A DNA stretch of 64,000 nucleotides from Monodelphis domestica. Its lineage: Eukaryota > Chordata > Mammalia > Didelphimorphia > Didelphidae. The stretch is from contig NC_077227.1 in assembly GCF_027887165.1 (NCBI RefSeq), positions 539,386,389 through 539,450,388 on the forward strand, in the 5' to 3' direction. The position numbers were made by a program, and so were the translations under genes. This document shows, piece by piece, positions 45,440 through 56,445 of the stretch. A model generated the notes under the pieces. That model did no database searches, was not told the DNA's origin, and saw only the letters and a list, made by a program, of their open reading frames with translations. Each line of letters opens with the position of its first letter. Position 1 is the stretch's first letter.

Positions 45440-47840
45440 TCTTTTCTTGTCATTTAGTCAGCAAACAGTTACTAGTACCTACTATATGCTATGTCCTGGG
45501 ATACAAAGAAAGGGAAGAAATGGATGCCAAGTAGCTCCCACTCAAGGTGGGGAGGCAACATGCAAACAGCTATGTATAAGCAAGCTATTTAAAGGATTAT
45601 TAGAAATCATCAAGGGGAGACATTAGAATTAAAGAAGATCAGCAGGGACTTCCTATAGAGTGGGATTTTAGCTGGATCTTGAGTCAGCCAGCAGAGATGA
45701 AGAGAGAGGCATGCAGTGAAAATACTCAGAGTCAGAGGATGGAGTGTCTTATTCAAGGAATAGCTAGGAGAATTGTGCAGCATGTAGCGGAATGAATCAG
45801 GTATAACAAGTCTGAAAAGGTAGGGGGTCTCAAGTTACTTATAATCATTATAATATGAAATGACCAAATATTTAATGAAATGATATTTCTTATTGCCTTT
45901 GGATACACAAGAAAACCAACCTCAACAATTCTTTTATTTGCTACTTCAAGGAAAATCTGTGAGCCATCTTTGCCTTTATCTGCAATTACCTTGCATCTTG
46001 TGATTTTATTTATAGTGCATTTGTATGTCTGTTGAGACTGATTCATTTCCTTTACTATGTCCATTAGTTGATTACTGGACAAGCATCTCACCTATGAAAT
46101 ACCAACAGCTAAGCTAATAGACAGTTTAAAAAATATGTGGTGCTTAGTATCTTTCAATCCCTCTTTCTTCCATCTGAATACTTTTGCAGAATTAGAAGAG
46201 AACTGTAAACGCTGAGGGCCATTTTGTTTTTTTCTTTTCTTCCTAGGTTGCTTCTATAAAAAGTTATGTACAAATGGTATACAAAATAAACTGGAGGGCA
46301 TTTCAGAGGAAAGACACTAGTACTGAGGAAAGGCTTCATACAAAAAGTGAAGTTTTAGCTGAGACTTGAAAGAAGTCAAGAAGCATATGAGGTGGTGGGG
46401 CAAAATCAATCCAGTCCTGGTTGGATAGCTGGTAAAATGTAGAGTTGGAATGGGACATATTGTACAAGAAACAACCTGAAGACTAGTGTTAACTAGATTG
46501 AAAAGTGCTTGGTGGGGAGTAAATACAAGAAGACTGGAAAAATAGGAAAGAACCACACTGTAAGATACTGAATTTCAAACATGGATTTTAAACATGGATT
46601 TTAAATTTGAATTCGGATGTTGTACTGGAATTGTTTAGAAACCAAAAATGGTTATCACTTACCAATCTGGATTCTTGTGGTTGGGGTCATTTAATAATAA
46701 GGGGAAAATTAAAAAAGAAATGTTTATGTTTATTCTGACTAGCTAGGGCAGATTGCAAGATGGATGGAAATCTACCCTGAGCTTGACAGAGTTTCCATAT
46801 ATAAAATATATATACATTTTAGGGCGGTATTCATAAATTAAACATTATTCAGTGTAACATTGTACAAAACAAAGAAAAGATGATGGCTTTTTATAAAACA
46901 CAGGTGATGATAAAAAAAATGATAGTATATTTATGGAGAAAATGGTATATTCTTAGCTATAAGAGATAGATAAAGGCATTATCTTCTAAATATAGTTGGT
47001 CTTACTAAATGAAGTACATCTGCTTATCAAATCAGTGTAGGGAGAAGAACTTTTCCAAAGACTCTTTAATCCTCTACCTTCATCAGTTGTCTTTTGGTAC
47101 TTGTAAGAGGCAAGAATAAGACATGGATAGACAGTAGCTGCTGCAGTTTGTCCTTTAATAAAATAGCTGAAGTCTATTTCCCTTAAAACAGAGCTGTTTT
47201 TAAGGAGTAGATCTTTGTTTCACACAAACATGTCAGGGAAATTTATGGTCCAATACAAAGGGGTTCTAGAAGGGGATATTAAGGCAAGAGCAGTGAGGAA
47301 TTACTCACTGGAAAATGCTAAATTCAGGAAACTTGCAGAAGTTAGGCTTAGATTCATGGGAGGTGAATAATTTTGTCCACTTCTACAGTGCCATAGGGAA
47401 CAAGGGGAATTTAATGAATGAGGGTGAACGTGGTGAGTGATATGGTCAAACTTGTATTTTAGGAAGATCAATTTGAGAGCTGAATGGAAGATATGCTAAA
47501 ACCAGGAGGGACGTGAGATAGGAAGACCAACTTGAAGCCTATTGGAATATTCAGGCCTGAAGTAGTGTGGGACTTTACTTGAGTGGTGGTAATGTTACGG
47601 GAGTGCAGAGGATGTCTACTAGAGATTTTGGGAAAGTAGAATCAACAGGCCTTAACCACCGATTGGATGTGGTGTGATGATGATAGTGAAAGAGAGTGAG
47701 GAGACTAGGATGATACTTAGTTATAGGAGCCTGGGAGTCTGGGAAGTTGGCGGTTCTCTCAACAGGAATAGAGAAGTTAGGAAATGGAAAGGGTGTTGGG
47801 GGAAGGATAATGAGTTCAGTTTTGGACATGTTCAGTTGTT
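45440..47840 (-). repeat. L2 LINE, antisense, interrupted
   Basis: A long reversed L2 starting at its 3' terminus ('tactagtacctactatatgc'). Pieces run in order: 45440-45830, 46255-46560 ('gctgagacttgaaagaagtc') and 47395-47840. The last has 'gattggatgtggtgtgatga', 'gcctgggagtctgggaagtt' and 'gttttggacatgttcagttg', the reverse of the block seen in the sense L2 near 16010. The gap 45835-46255 is foreign to L2; the region 46600-47390 is unassigned. Confidence 0.8.
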
Positions 47841-49309
47841 CATATGTTTGAAATGTAGGAACTGAGTTTATAATTGATTTGCCAAAATTCAGAAATATCT
47901 ACCCTGCAACTATGTTCAGGCTACTTACAGTTTTAAATTGGATTTTTGGCTGAGAGTTTCTGAATAACCAAAAATAAGAGTATATTTTGGAACTAATTAA
48001 TACTTATCACAAGTTTATCATAGAAATAAAGTTTTCTAGTGAGGTATCTTGGAAAAGAACTTATTTAAACATTTTTGTTAGAAAACTTTGTCTCATCTTC
48101 ACTTGAATTTAATAGACATTTATTGAAGGCTTATCGACCCACATTGTGAAAATTGGAATATAATTCTTTTCTAGACATTGTTATTTGGAATGGCAAATTG
48201 TAAATAGATTTTTTTCTTTGGAAGACAGGAATTAAATTTCACTTCACAGCTGCTTTCATAGTCAAAAGGCAGTAGAATAAACAATTTCATGTGTAAAAAA
48301 AAAGATGACATCAGTTGACATTTAAAAAGAGCATTTTGATTTTATCATCATTAGTGTAAGGCCTATCTATTATGATTTATAACATAGGATTACACACAAA
48401 ACATTGCTTAATGAAAATAAATGAATGCCATATCTAGTTAATGAATGATTACATCTAATTGGATTTGATGTAAAGTAAAATAATAATAGAATTTGCATCA
48501 ATTTAGGTTATTTAGTTATGGTTCCCTTTTAAACTTAGGAAAATATTATCAAGTATTTTGATTTTCTAGCTGCTGAAGTACATTAGTTATTTTCTTGGAA
48601 GTCTAAAAATACTTCTGCTTGCCATTCTTCATCATTTAGTACCCTTGGAAGTAGAATGCTTAGACAATTTTATTTTTTTTCTGAAGACTAATACCTAGTA
48701 ATATAATATCCAGTGCATGTATGACTAAGTTGAAATATAACAACTTATTGAGTGAGAATGCTAATGAATTAGTACTCTAACCAATGGAATTTTTCTGGCT
48801 GAGTGTTTATAAGAAAGCAAAAAACTGGCATTCCTTAAAATTGCTCAAAGTTCTATGATTCTATTTTGAAATTGCCTTTGGAGCCTATGGCACTTTCTTT
48901 GGAATTTAAAAACATTATGGCAAATCTTTGTCCTTTCAAAAATACTTTTAATTTTCACCAAAAATCTCTAAATGTCAGGTCTTATTACTAAAGAAGTAAA
49001 CAAGCTGGGCAATCTTATTTTGTGTTGTGTTTAAAAAGAAATTTCTTAAAAAGAAAAGTGATAAAAACAAAATTTTTTGTTTGGCATGCTGGTTCTGATG
49101 GTTTTCCAAAGGAGAAGTTTTCAGAAACGCTTAAAAAGTTTAAGTATACTTGAAATAAGTAGCTAGTCTCCCAAAGATATTGCTTTAAAGGACAACAACA
49201 ATTAGAATATATGGTATGTTTGTAACAAGTCAGTTCCATTCTTTTTTACCTTGTACTAGTCTCCTCCTTGCTGATAAAGGACTTTATTGTGACCCAGGAT
49301 GATTATTTT
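47841..49309 (+). other. KIDINS220: KIDINS220 intron 2, unassigned
   Basis: AT-rich. At 48108-48150 there is a faint reversed L2/MIR end ('ttaatagacatttattgaag'). Nothing else is recognisable. Confidence 0.5.
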
Positions 49310-49480
49310 TTTCTTCCTTTTTTTTTAAACCCCTACTTTACATCTTAGAAGCAATACTGTGTATTTTGGTTCCGAGGCAGAAAAGTGGTAAGGCCTAAGC
49401 AATGGAGGCCCAGGGTCATACAACTAGGAAGTGTCTGAGGCCTGGCTTTCAATCTACTGGGCTACTCACTGTCCCCTAGG
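49310..49480 (-). repeat. Mar1/WSINE1-type SINE, internally deleted
   Basis: Reversed copy: 'aaacccctactttacatctt', 'tctgaggcctggctttcaat' and 'ctactgggctactcactgtc'. About 20 bp after 'gcaatggagg' and part of the B-box region are missing. Confidence 0.85.
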
Positions 49481-49794
49481 ATAATTATTCCTGAAAAGGT
49501 TTAATATTTTAGGTTGAAATGTGTTTAAGTTGTTTTTTTTTTTAACTTGGTCCCTGATTTCATTCTATTTTGTTGTCATGCTGTACTTTTTGAGCCTTCT
49601 GGGGACAGGATTCAAAGATGGACTTAAAACATGAAATTGAGTAACCATTGTTAGTCCTTAATTTAATTTCTGCTGAATTGCTTTCCAATTTTCCTATCAA
49701 TTTTCAATCTGAGCAGATTGACACTAAGAGTACATATTATCCCCTTCCTTGGAAACAAACACATGAGGAAACAAAGATTTAAAATGAGAAAATA

Positions 49795-49940
49795 GTGATC
49801 ATTTATTTCTTCCTTTTATTTTTACAAATGAGGAAACAGCCTCAGAGAGGTCAAGTGATTTGCCTTATGTCACATATTCAGCAAAGCTAGGATTTGAATA
49901 TAGGTCCTTCGACCCCTAAAGCTGGCATTCTTTTTACTAC
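49795..49940 (-). repeat. MIR, antisense
   Basis: It shows 'acaaatgaggaaacagcctc', 'agagaggtcaagtgatttgc' and 'aggatttgaatataggtcct'. Confidence 0.75.
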
Positions 49941-50149
49941 ACAACATAAAGAATATGAAAGATATAAATTCTTTGAGTGACTCGTAGATGATGAAAATAA
50001 AGTCAGAAAGAAAGCATAATAATATGTAAACTAACTTACTTGAAGGACAACTTTAATGGGACAGGGAATGAACTTCAAAATAATAATCAGTAAATAATCC
50101 ATGCAGGGGAAGAGTGCACCCAAGATAGTGCTAGGACTAGGTTTAAAAT

Positions 50150-50230
50150 ATCTATCTATATCTATATCTATATCTATATCTATATCTATATCTATATCTA
50201 TATCTATATCTATATCTGTATCTATATCTA
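50150..50230. repeat. (TATATC)n hexanucleotide repeat
   Basis: About 13 units, nearly perfect (one TATCTG variant near 50217). Confidence 0.95.
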
Positions 50231-50365
50231 AGAACAGAGGGAAGATGGGTAGGGTAGTGCCTTTGGTATGATAAAAAATATAAGATGATACTTTTTAGGG
50301 TGCAGATGCACTGTTATTTCCCAGGTTATTTACAATAATTTATAAGTATGATTTATTCTTTTTTC

Positions 50366-50455
50366 TTAGGCCCTTACCGGATTAATACTATCAGTTTCAA
50401 GGCAGAATTTCCCATCTCCAGTTCTATCCACTGAGCCACCTTTCTACCATCTCCT
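50366..50455 (-). repeat. Mar1/WSINE1-type SINE fragment
   Basis: Reversed tail 'ggcccttaccggattaatac' and reversed head 'gttctatccactgagccacc' are joined; the middle of the SINE is deleted. Confidence 0.7.
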
Positions 50456-50779
50456 TCCCTTTTTTGGAATGATTTATTCCTTAAAAATTATGGAAAATAT
50501 GAGCTTCCTGGGGTAGGACTAAACATAAGGAAATTTTGACTTGATTTTTATGAGGGAAAAAGTCTATATTTCAAGCCAGTGATATTCAATATCAGAATAA
50601 CTTCATTTAATTTAACCAAAGTTCTTAGATTGCTAGATCAAGGAATGTTCTATGTATTATATTTATGAATTTTAGCAAAATATGGAATGACAGAAATGAA
50701 GAGAATAGGAATAGTAAATTATTTGGTGATTTTGGAGCTGTTTGAATGATCAGAATCAGAAGAGTGATTAAAAAGTAAT

Positions 50780-51640
50780 GTTGACTTTGGCTTTGATTCA
50801 GCTATACAACTGCTAGGTCTATACTGCAGAAAGATCAAAGAAGGTAGAGGAAAATTCTATATAAAAATATTTATAGCAGCTCTTTCTGTGGTGGCAAAAA
50901 ATACTGGAAACCATAAAGGAATGCCCAACAGTTTCATAATGACTAAAAATATTATGGCATATGAGTGTAATGGAACTCTGCTGTGCTGTGAAAAATGAGG
51001 AAATAGATGATTTCAAAGTGACATAGAAAGACTTGTATGAACTGATGCAGAATGAAAGAATCAGAATAACTATTTATACTACAATATCAATATTATTAAA
51101 ATGTATCATTTTGAAGACTTGCATAAACTGATGAAGAATGAAATGAGCAGAACCATGAGAGCAATTTATTTATTTTTTCAGCCCTTACCTTCTGTCTTAG
51201 AGTCAATACTGTGTATTGACTCCAAGGCAGAAGAGTGGTAAGGGCTAGGCAATGGGGGTCAAGTGACTTGCCCAGGGTCACACAGCTGGGAAGTGGCTGA
51301 GGCCAGATTTGAACCTAGGACCTCCTGTCTCTAGGACTGACTCTCAATCCACTGAGCTACCCAGCTGCCCCCCCATGAGAGCAATTTATAATAGTAACAA
51401 TGTAAAAACAAACAACTTTGAAAGCTTAAAAAATTCTGATCATGATTACTGGAGATTGATGGTGAAACATATTATCCATCTCCTGACAGAGAGGTGATGG
51501 ACCCAGAGTGCAGAATGAGACATTTTTTTAGACATGGCCATTGAAGGACTTTATTTTCCTAAACTATACATATTTGTTTTAAGGAAGTTCCCCCCCCCCT
51601 TTTTTTTCTAATGGGATGGGGATTAGAGAGAGAAAATGAA
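50780..51640 (+). repeat. L1 3' end, sense
   Basis: The only clearly sense-oriented L1 here. It has 'atatttatagcagctctttc', 'gtggtggcaaaaaatactgg', 'tatgaactgatgcagaatga' and 'gaaatgagcagaaccatgag', the last ORF2 codons and 3' UTR. A segment near 51040-51130 repeats the 'aactgatg.agaatgaa' motif, suggesting a small internal duplication. A C-run and T-run sit at 51588-51608. Confidence 0.7.
51170..51372 (-). repeat. Mar1/WSINE1-type SINE with perfect 17-bp TSD
   Basis: Reversed, well-preserved SINE in the sense L1. The 17-bp word 'ccatgagagcaatttat' occurs exactly at 51153-51169 and 51373-51389. Perfect duplicates and an intact body indicate a comparatively recent insertion. Confidence 0.97.
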
Positions 51641-51999
51641 CTGATATTAATCAAATAAAATTTAATTTGCTTGGACAGGGATCTTTGGAATGACATAGCA
51701 GATAGACTGTAGCTTCTCTTTATTCAAAGTTTTTATAAGTGGCTTAGATTAAGTCACAAATAGCATACTTATTAAATTTGCTGGGAAAATAAAACTTAAA
51801 GATAAAACTAATCATTGGTTGACAGAGGATGGCTAGAATGATGAGTAGTTAAGTCTAATAAAATGAAATTAAATAGAGATAAATGTAAAATACCATAGTT
51901 GAGCTCAGAATATTGATGAATAAAATATAGGATAGAGAAGGCAAGGCTAAATAACAATTTATATAAAATGGGCCTGAGAGTTTAGAAGAGGATTTAGCT

Positions 52000-52878
52000 T
52001 GCTGTAAGGAACTTTTTGAAAATTTTCAGTCACAACAAATGTGAAAGGCAAAGTCAAATCAGAGGTTTTGCAGTCTGCATTAGTGGTGGAGTATTTACAC
52101 CAGGGAGTTGTAAACTGAAGCATGAACTCTGCATTACATAGGTCTTTCTTTCCCCTAAGAGAGAGCAAACATCCTGGGATCCTCAGATCCCCTAGACACC
52201 TTCCTCCCACTTTTCCAGAACGGGAAGACAACTGAGAGATATGATGCCATTAAAATCAAGTTAATCTTTATTATAAGAAAGACATACATCTGTATGGGAG
52301 CAAACTGGTCTAATAGCAGAAGCTCAGTTTCGCTGACTGGTGGCTGTACTTATAATTCTTAGCAAAGGGAGGCAGAGAAGGGGCCAATCTGGTGTGGTAT
52401 GGGCAGAGAGTTCCCAGGATCCTAAATGATGTATTGCCAAGTGCAAAGGGTTACAAAGACATCTCTGTTATGAATTTTGGCATGAGATAGCAAAATAAAG
52501 AATGAAGTAACTCATTCTCAAGGTTTCAGTAGTACAACAATCCACTGAGTCTTAAGGCCAGGTGTCCCGTAGTTGAGGCCAGACAGTTAAAAAATATAAT
52601 AGAGATAAAGTGTCAGACCCAGACTGCAAGGTCGCTTAATTATCTCATCCCAGAGATTGTGAGAGCTGGCTGGTAGGATGATCCAGTGGCTATCTATCAT
52701 TGTATCCCAGGTCAAAGAGAGCTGGTTACCTCAGCCTTGCTGTTAATTTCAAAGATAGTTTCTGCAAGTTTCTTTAGGACCCTAAGTCCTAGGTCCTAAA
52801 GAGAGTCAGTTTCTCCAAATCTGAGTGACAGGTAAATAGAGTCCATCTTATGCATCTTTGTTACCCACATAACAGGAC
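52000..52878 (-). mobile_element. ERV LTR region, antisense
   Basis: On the minus strand the block begins TGTTATGTGGGTAACAAAG at 52878. It carries an AATAAA complement at about 52267-52273. The left boundary is uncertain: it could be near 52230 or as far as the TGTAAGG at about 52000. I see no matching TSD, polypurine tract or primer-binding site. Confidence 0.5.
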
Positions 52879-53082
52879 CATCTGAGCATATCAAGATAAT
52901 TTACACTGTCAAAATTATTTAAATATTAAGTTTCAATAATATTTCTGAATCGAAGCATAATGCCAAAACAGCTGGAATTTAAATCTTACTTCACGAAAAG
53001 TCTAGAAGTCTGTTGTTTTTGAATTGACATTTTAATAAAAGCACTGTTTCTTGACAAGTCATGTATTTCTTTTTTATTCCAG

Positions 53083-53181
53083 TGTGGCCAGACTCCATTG
53101 ATGGTAGCTGCTGAAAATGGCAATCTGGAGATAGTAAAAGAACTACTTAAGAATGGAGCTAATTGCAACCTTGAAGATGCG
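53083..53181 (+). CDS. KIDINS220: KIDINS220 exon 3: one ankyrin repeat
   Basis: A 99-bp, phase-0 exon after 'tttttattccag', encoding 33 residues. It reads [20 protein letters not shown] and ends NCNLEDA. It carries the ankyrin hallmarks TPLM-x-AA-x-xG and [11 protein letters not shown]. This part of the protein binds signalling partners in the cytoplasm. The donor is GCG|GTACAT at 53182, a weak match to the consensus, but no better GT lies in phase nearby. The sequence is close to human KIDINS220 as I recall it. Confidence 0.95.
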
Positions 53182-53761
53182 GTACATGTGAAAAGCAATT
53201 TGTTCATGTTCTCTATTATTTCTTCACTTAAGAAATCTTGTATTTAAATGAGTTTAAACTTTTATTATTTTCATTCATACAAATTAAAAGTCTATCATGT
53301 CCTAGTTTTTAATTCAAATCTTTTCTTTGAATTTATACATATAAATAGCAATTACAGTAGGAAGTTTATCTCCTTTGTTTTAAAATGTCTGGCAGCTGTT
53401 TTTTTCTAGTGCCAAAATAATTTTGGGGTTTCTCTTTACTAGATGTTGAATGTCATTTTCCTAAGCATCATAATAAAGCATTTAGTTTTTAGTTATAATA
53501 TATGATTACTTAAGGTGGTATGCTATTAGGAATATAGTAAAATGGGCAAAACAAGCAGTTGTAAAATAATTTCTACACTATTATTAGCCAAACAATTTTA
53601 GGATACAGTTGACATAAATCCTTACATGAGAGACGTTGCATTTCAGTGCTAATCAAACCATCTCTCTGTCCATTTCATTTGGAATGTAGTTAGAAATATT
53701 TTTTTTCAATTTTGAATCAAGTTTTAAATTTTGAAATTGTGAAATGTGTTTATTTTTTAAG
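53182..53761 (+). other. KIDINS220: KIDINS220 intron 3
   Basis: A short 580-bp AT-rich intron with no recognised repeat. It ends 'ttattttttaag'. Confidence 0.8.
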
Positions 53762-53860
53762 GATAACTGGACAGCCCTTATATCTGCAGCAAAAGAAGGC
53801 CATGTAGATGTTGTAAAAGAACTACTTAACCATGATGTTAATTTGGAACAAAAAGATATG
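53762..53860 (+). CDS. KIDINS220: KIDINS220 exon 4: one ankyrin repeat
   Basis: A 99-bp, phase-0 exon encoding [20 protein letters not shown] followed by [13 protein letters not shown]. The donor is ATG|GTATGT. The ankyrin TALI-x-AA-x-x-GH and VVKELL signatures are intact. The second half of the repeat (HDVNLEQKD) differs from the human sequence I remember more than the first half does. It is separated from exon 5 by an intron of 9.8 kb filled with mobile elements. Confidence 0.95.
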
Positions 53861-54015
53861 GTATGTCTTTAAGTAATATGTTGCTAATTATATACATTTT
53901 AGAGTTATCAAATCAAATAGGATTTGATATTTTTAAATAAGTGACATGAAAGTAAAGCATTTTTAAGCTATGCAGTTAGTTATAAGATATAGCAAAATTT
54001 TATTTATTAGCTGAA

Positions 54016-54831
54016 TGTTGTGAATCTTAAAAATTCTCAGACCCTACTTCATAAGGTTTGGTTAAGACCATTCCCCATTTAAACAATGAAGGTACTTGAC
54101 CAGGAATGTGAGACCTCTACTCCACCCATACTTAAGCATACTTTAGGGGAAGATAAAGTTGTAAACTCCTTGCTGAACAATGAAAAGTACTTAAACCCAT
54201 ACTTATAGTAAGGCAAAAGTTCTTAAGCTGTGCCTATTTTTAGATCTGATACAAAAGGGTGCTAAGTACCTATAAAGGTCAGGCAACTTGTGAATTTACA
54301 AGGAGCAAAGAGGTGGGAACTTATTCAGAGTTTTTTTCAGGTGTGAACTTAATCAAAAGTTTAAAGTCTACTCAGGTGTGAATTAAGAATGGTCTGTCCT
54401 TTGGAAAAATGTCTACTGTGATTGGTAGATGTGAGAACTTAGGGGAGGTGACATAGGAGAAAATTCCCTTTAAAAGGAGGCCTCAGGAGAGATAGAAAAA
54501 ATTCAGCTGGTGGAGTCAGCTGAGATGGAGCTGGCCTGGTGTCTCTCTGAACACTGGAATCTTGCTTGGGACAAATCTTGTGGTGAGTGGATTAAAAAAA
54601 ACTGATCTCTCTCTTAAGGTTGGCCTAAGCTGGTCTAGTCCTTTTCCTATTATTTTCTTTTACTCTCTTTCATTTATTCCTTAAATTTGTATTAATTAAA
54701 ATATCTATAAAACCCAACTGTCTTGGGTATATTTTCATATTTGGGAATTTTTCCCTGACTACCACCTTATATTTGATTTAAAAACAAGACACTGTCTTGA
54801 AACCATATTTTCTGCGGTCACAATTTTAACA
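54016..54831 (+). mobile_element. LTR-like element, sense
   Basis: The 816-bp block starts TGTTGTGAATC and ends ATTTTAACA. A TATA-like 'ctttaaaaggagg' lies near 54470 and an ATTAAA with ATCTATAAAA near 54695. This is the order expected of an LTR. The immediate flanks do not form a TSD, so ends are approximate. Confidence 0.55.
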
Positions 54832-55055
54832 ACCACTCTTATATCCACTACAGTTTATGTCTTCCACTATTTTAGTTATTACAATGTATTTACCTTTTTA
54901 GAATTTTTTAAGTCAATGGCAATTTATTTTAGAGCTTAATAATCTCACATCTCTTTGAACATAATTTATTGCCCTTGGGGATTCTTTAAAAAAGGACTGG
55001 GGTACTGCATTTTATTTTTTTCCCAATTACATGTAAAAACATTTCCCAACATATT

Positions 55056-55252
55056 TTTTTAAGCCCTTACCTGCCATCTTGGAATCAATACTGTGTATTG
55101 GTTCCAAGGCAGAAGAGCAGTAAGGCCTAGGCAATGGGGGTTAAGTGATTTGCCTAGGGTCACACAGCTGGGAAGTGTCTGAGGCCAAATTTGAACCTAG
55201 GACCTCCTATCTCTAAGCTTGGCTTTCAATCCACTCTGCTACCTAGCTGCCC
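55056..55252 (-). repeat. Mar1/WSINE1-type SINE, antisense
   Basis: From the tail complement 'taagcccttacctgccatct' to the head 'ctctgctacctagctgcccc'. It is inserted in the L1 3' UTR, which resumes with 'ctatttttcaaagaatatta'. Confidence 0.9.
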
Positions 55253-55751
55253 CCCACTATTTTTCAAAGAATATTAAGTCTCAAATTCTCTCCCTCCCTT
55301 CACACCTTCTACTCCCACTCCTCTTGAGATGGCAAGTAATCTCATATAGATTTTGCATGTGCAATCAGGTAAAATATTTTCCCATATTAATCCTTTTGAG
55401 AAGGAGACTCAAATAGAAAAAAAAAATTCAAGTGAAAAAAAGTTTGCTTTGGTCTGGATTCAGACTCAGTTCTTTTTCACTGGAAGCCTATGACATTATT
55501 GAATACTTTGGGATAGTTTTGGTTCATTGTATTGCTGAGAATACCTGTTAGTCACAGTTGTTTATTGTAAAGTATTCTTATCACTGTACAGTGTTCTCCT
55601 GGTTCTGCTTATTTCACTCTGCTTCAGTTTGTGTAAGTCTTTCTAGGTTTTTATGGGATCTTCTTGTTTGTCATTTCTTACAGCACAATAGTATTCCATT
55701 AAAATAATATACTATAACTTACTTGGCCATTCTCCAGTGTTGTGTAATTTT

Positions 55752-56445
55752 TTTCTAACCACAGGTACACAAATGATAAGCAAAATATCCAAGCCATAAA
55801 GAAAGAGATTTATTATGGGAGGGCCAATCCCACAACAAAGCTAGACCCCTGGTCATGACCAGAGGACCCCAAGCACTGTGAGAGACCTTCCTTTATTCCC
55901 CAATGAATTAGACAACTTTTATACCGGTACAAAAAATAGTACAAAATAGTCATAACCCTCAAAGAAGAGAAATACCCAGAAGCAATATTGTTTAGGTCAA
56001 CTAGGAAGCACTCCTTATTTGTCCATAGGAAGCATCCTTATTTGATGAGATACATCTTCTGACCACCTTTTGACCATTACTTAAGAATCACTTGATAGAA
56101 AAGGGGAAGCAGTGATGCCTGGGCTGAGAGTGGGTGTGATGAGTGGTACTAGGTTCTGAACTATAGGTCAGGCATCCTGATGTGTAATGTATCACAAACT
56201 AGGGTGCCTGATATAGCAACATTGTAGGGTGGGGCTAACACTAAGGCCTTGCAAAGGCAGTTATTTCCTTAATCCCAAACCTCAATAATTATACAGAATA
56301 TTTTAGAAAGCCTGCTAAATTATGATTTATGCTAACTATTTTAGAATTACAATTATTATTATCTCAGGACTACTGATAACATTAAAATCTAATCTTCATA
56401 TGAGGGGGTAGGGGTCTTTTTCTCTAACGTGAGTTAATGGGTCCC
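55752..56445 (-). mobile_element. LTR-like insertion in the LINE
   Basis: This block splits a run of L1 homology: 'ttttctaaccac' on the left joins 'aaaaatagcggctttaaata' on the right in the L1 consensus. On the minus strand it has AATAAATCTC at about 55808-55817, a likely poly(A) signal. Exact ends and TSD were not resolved. Confidence 0.55.
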
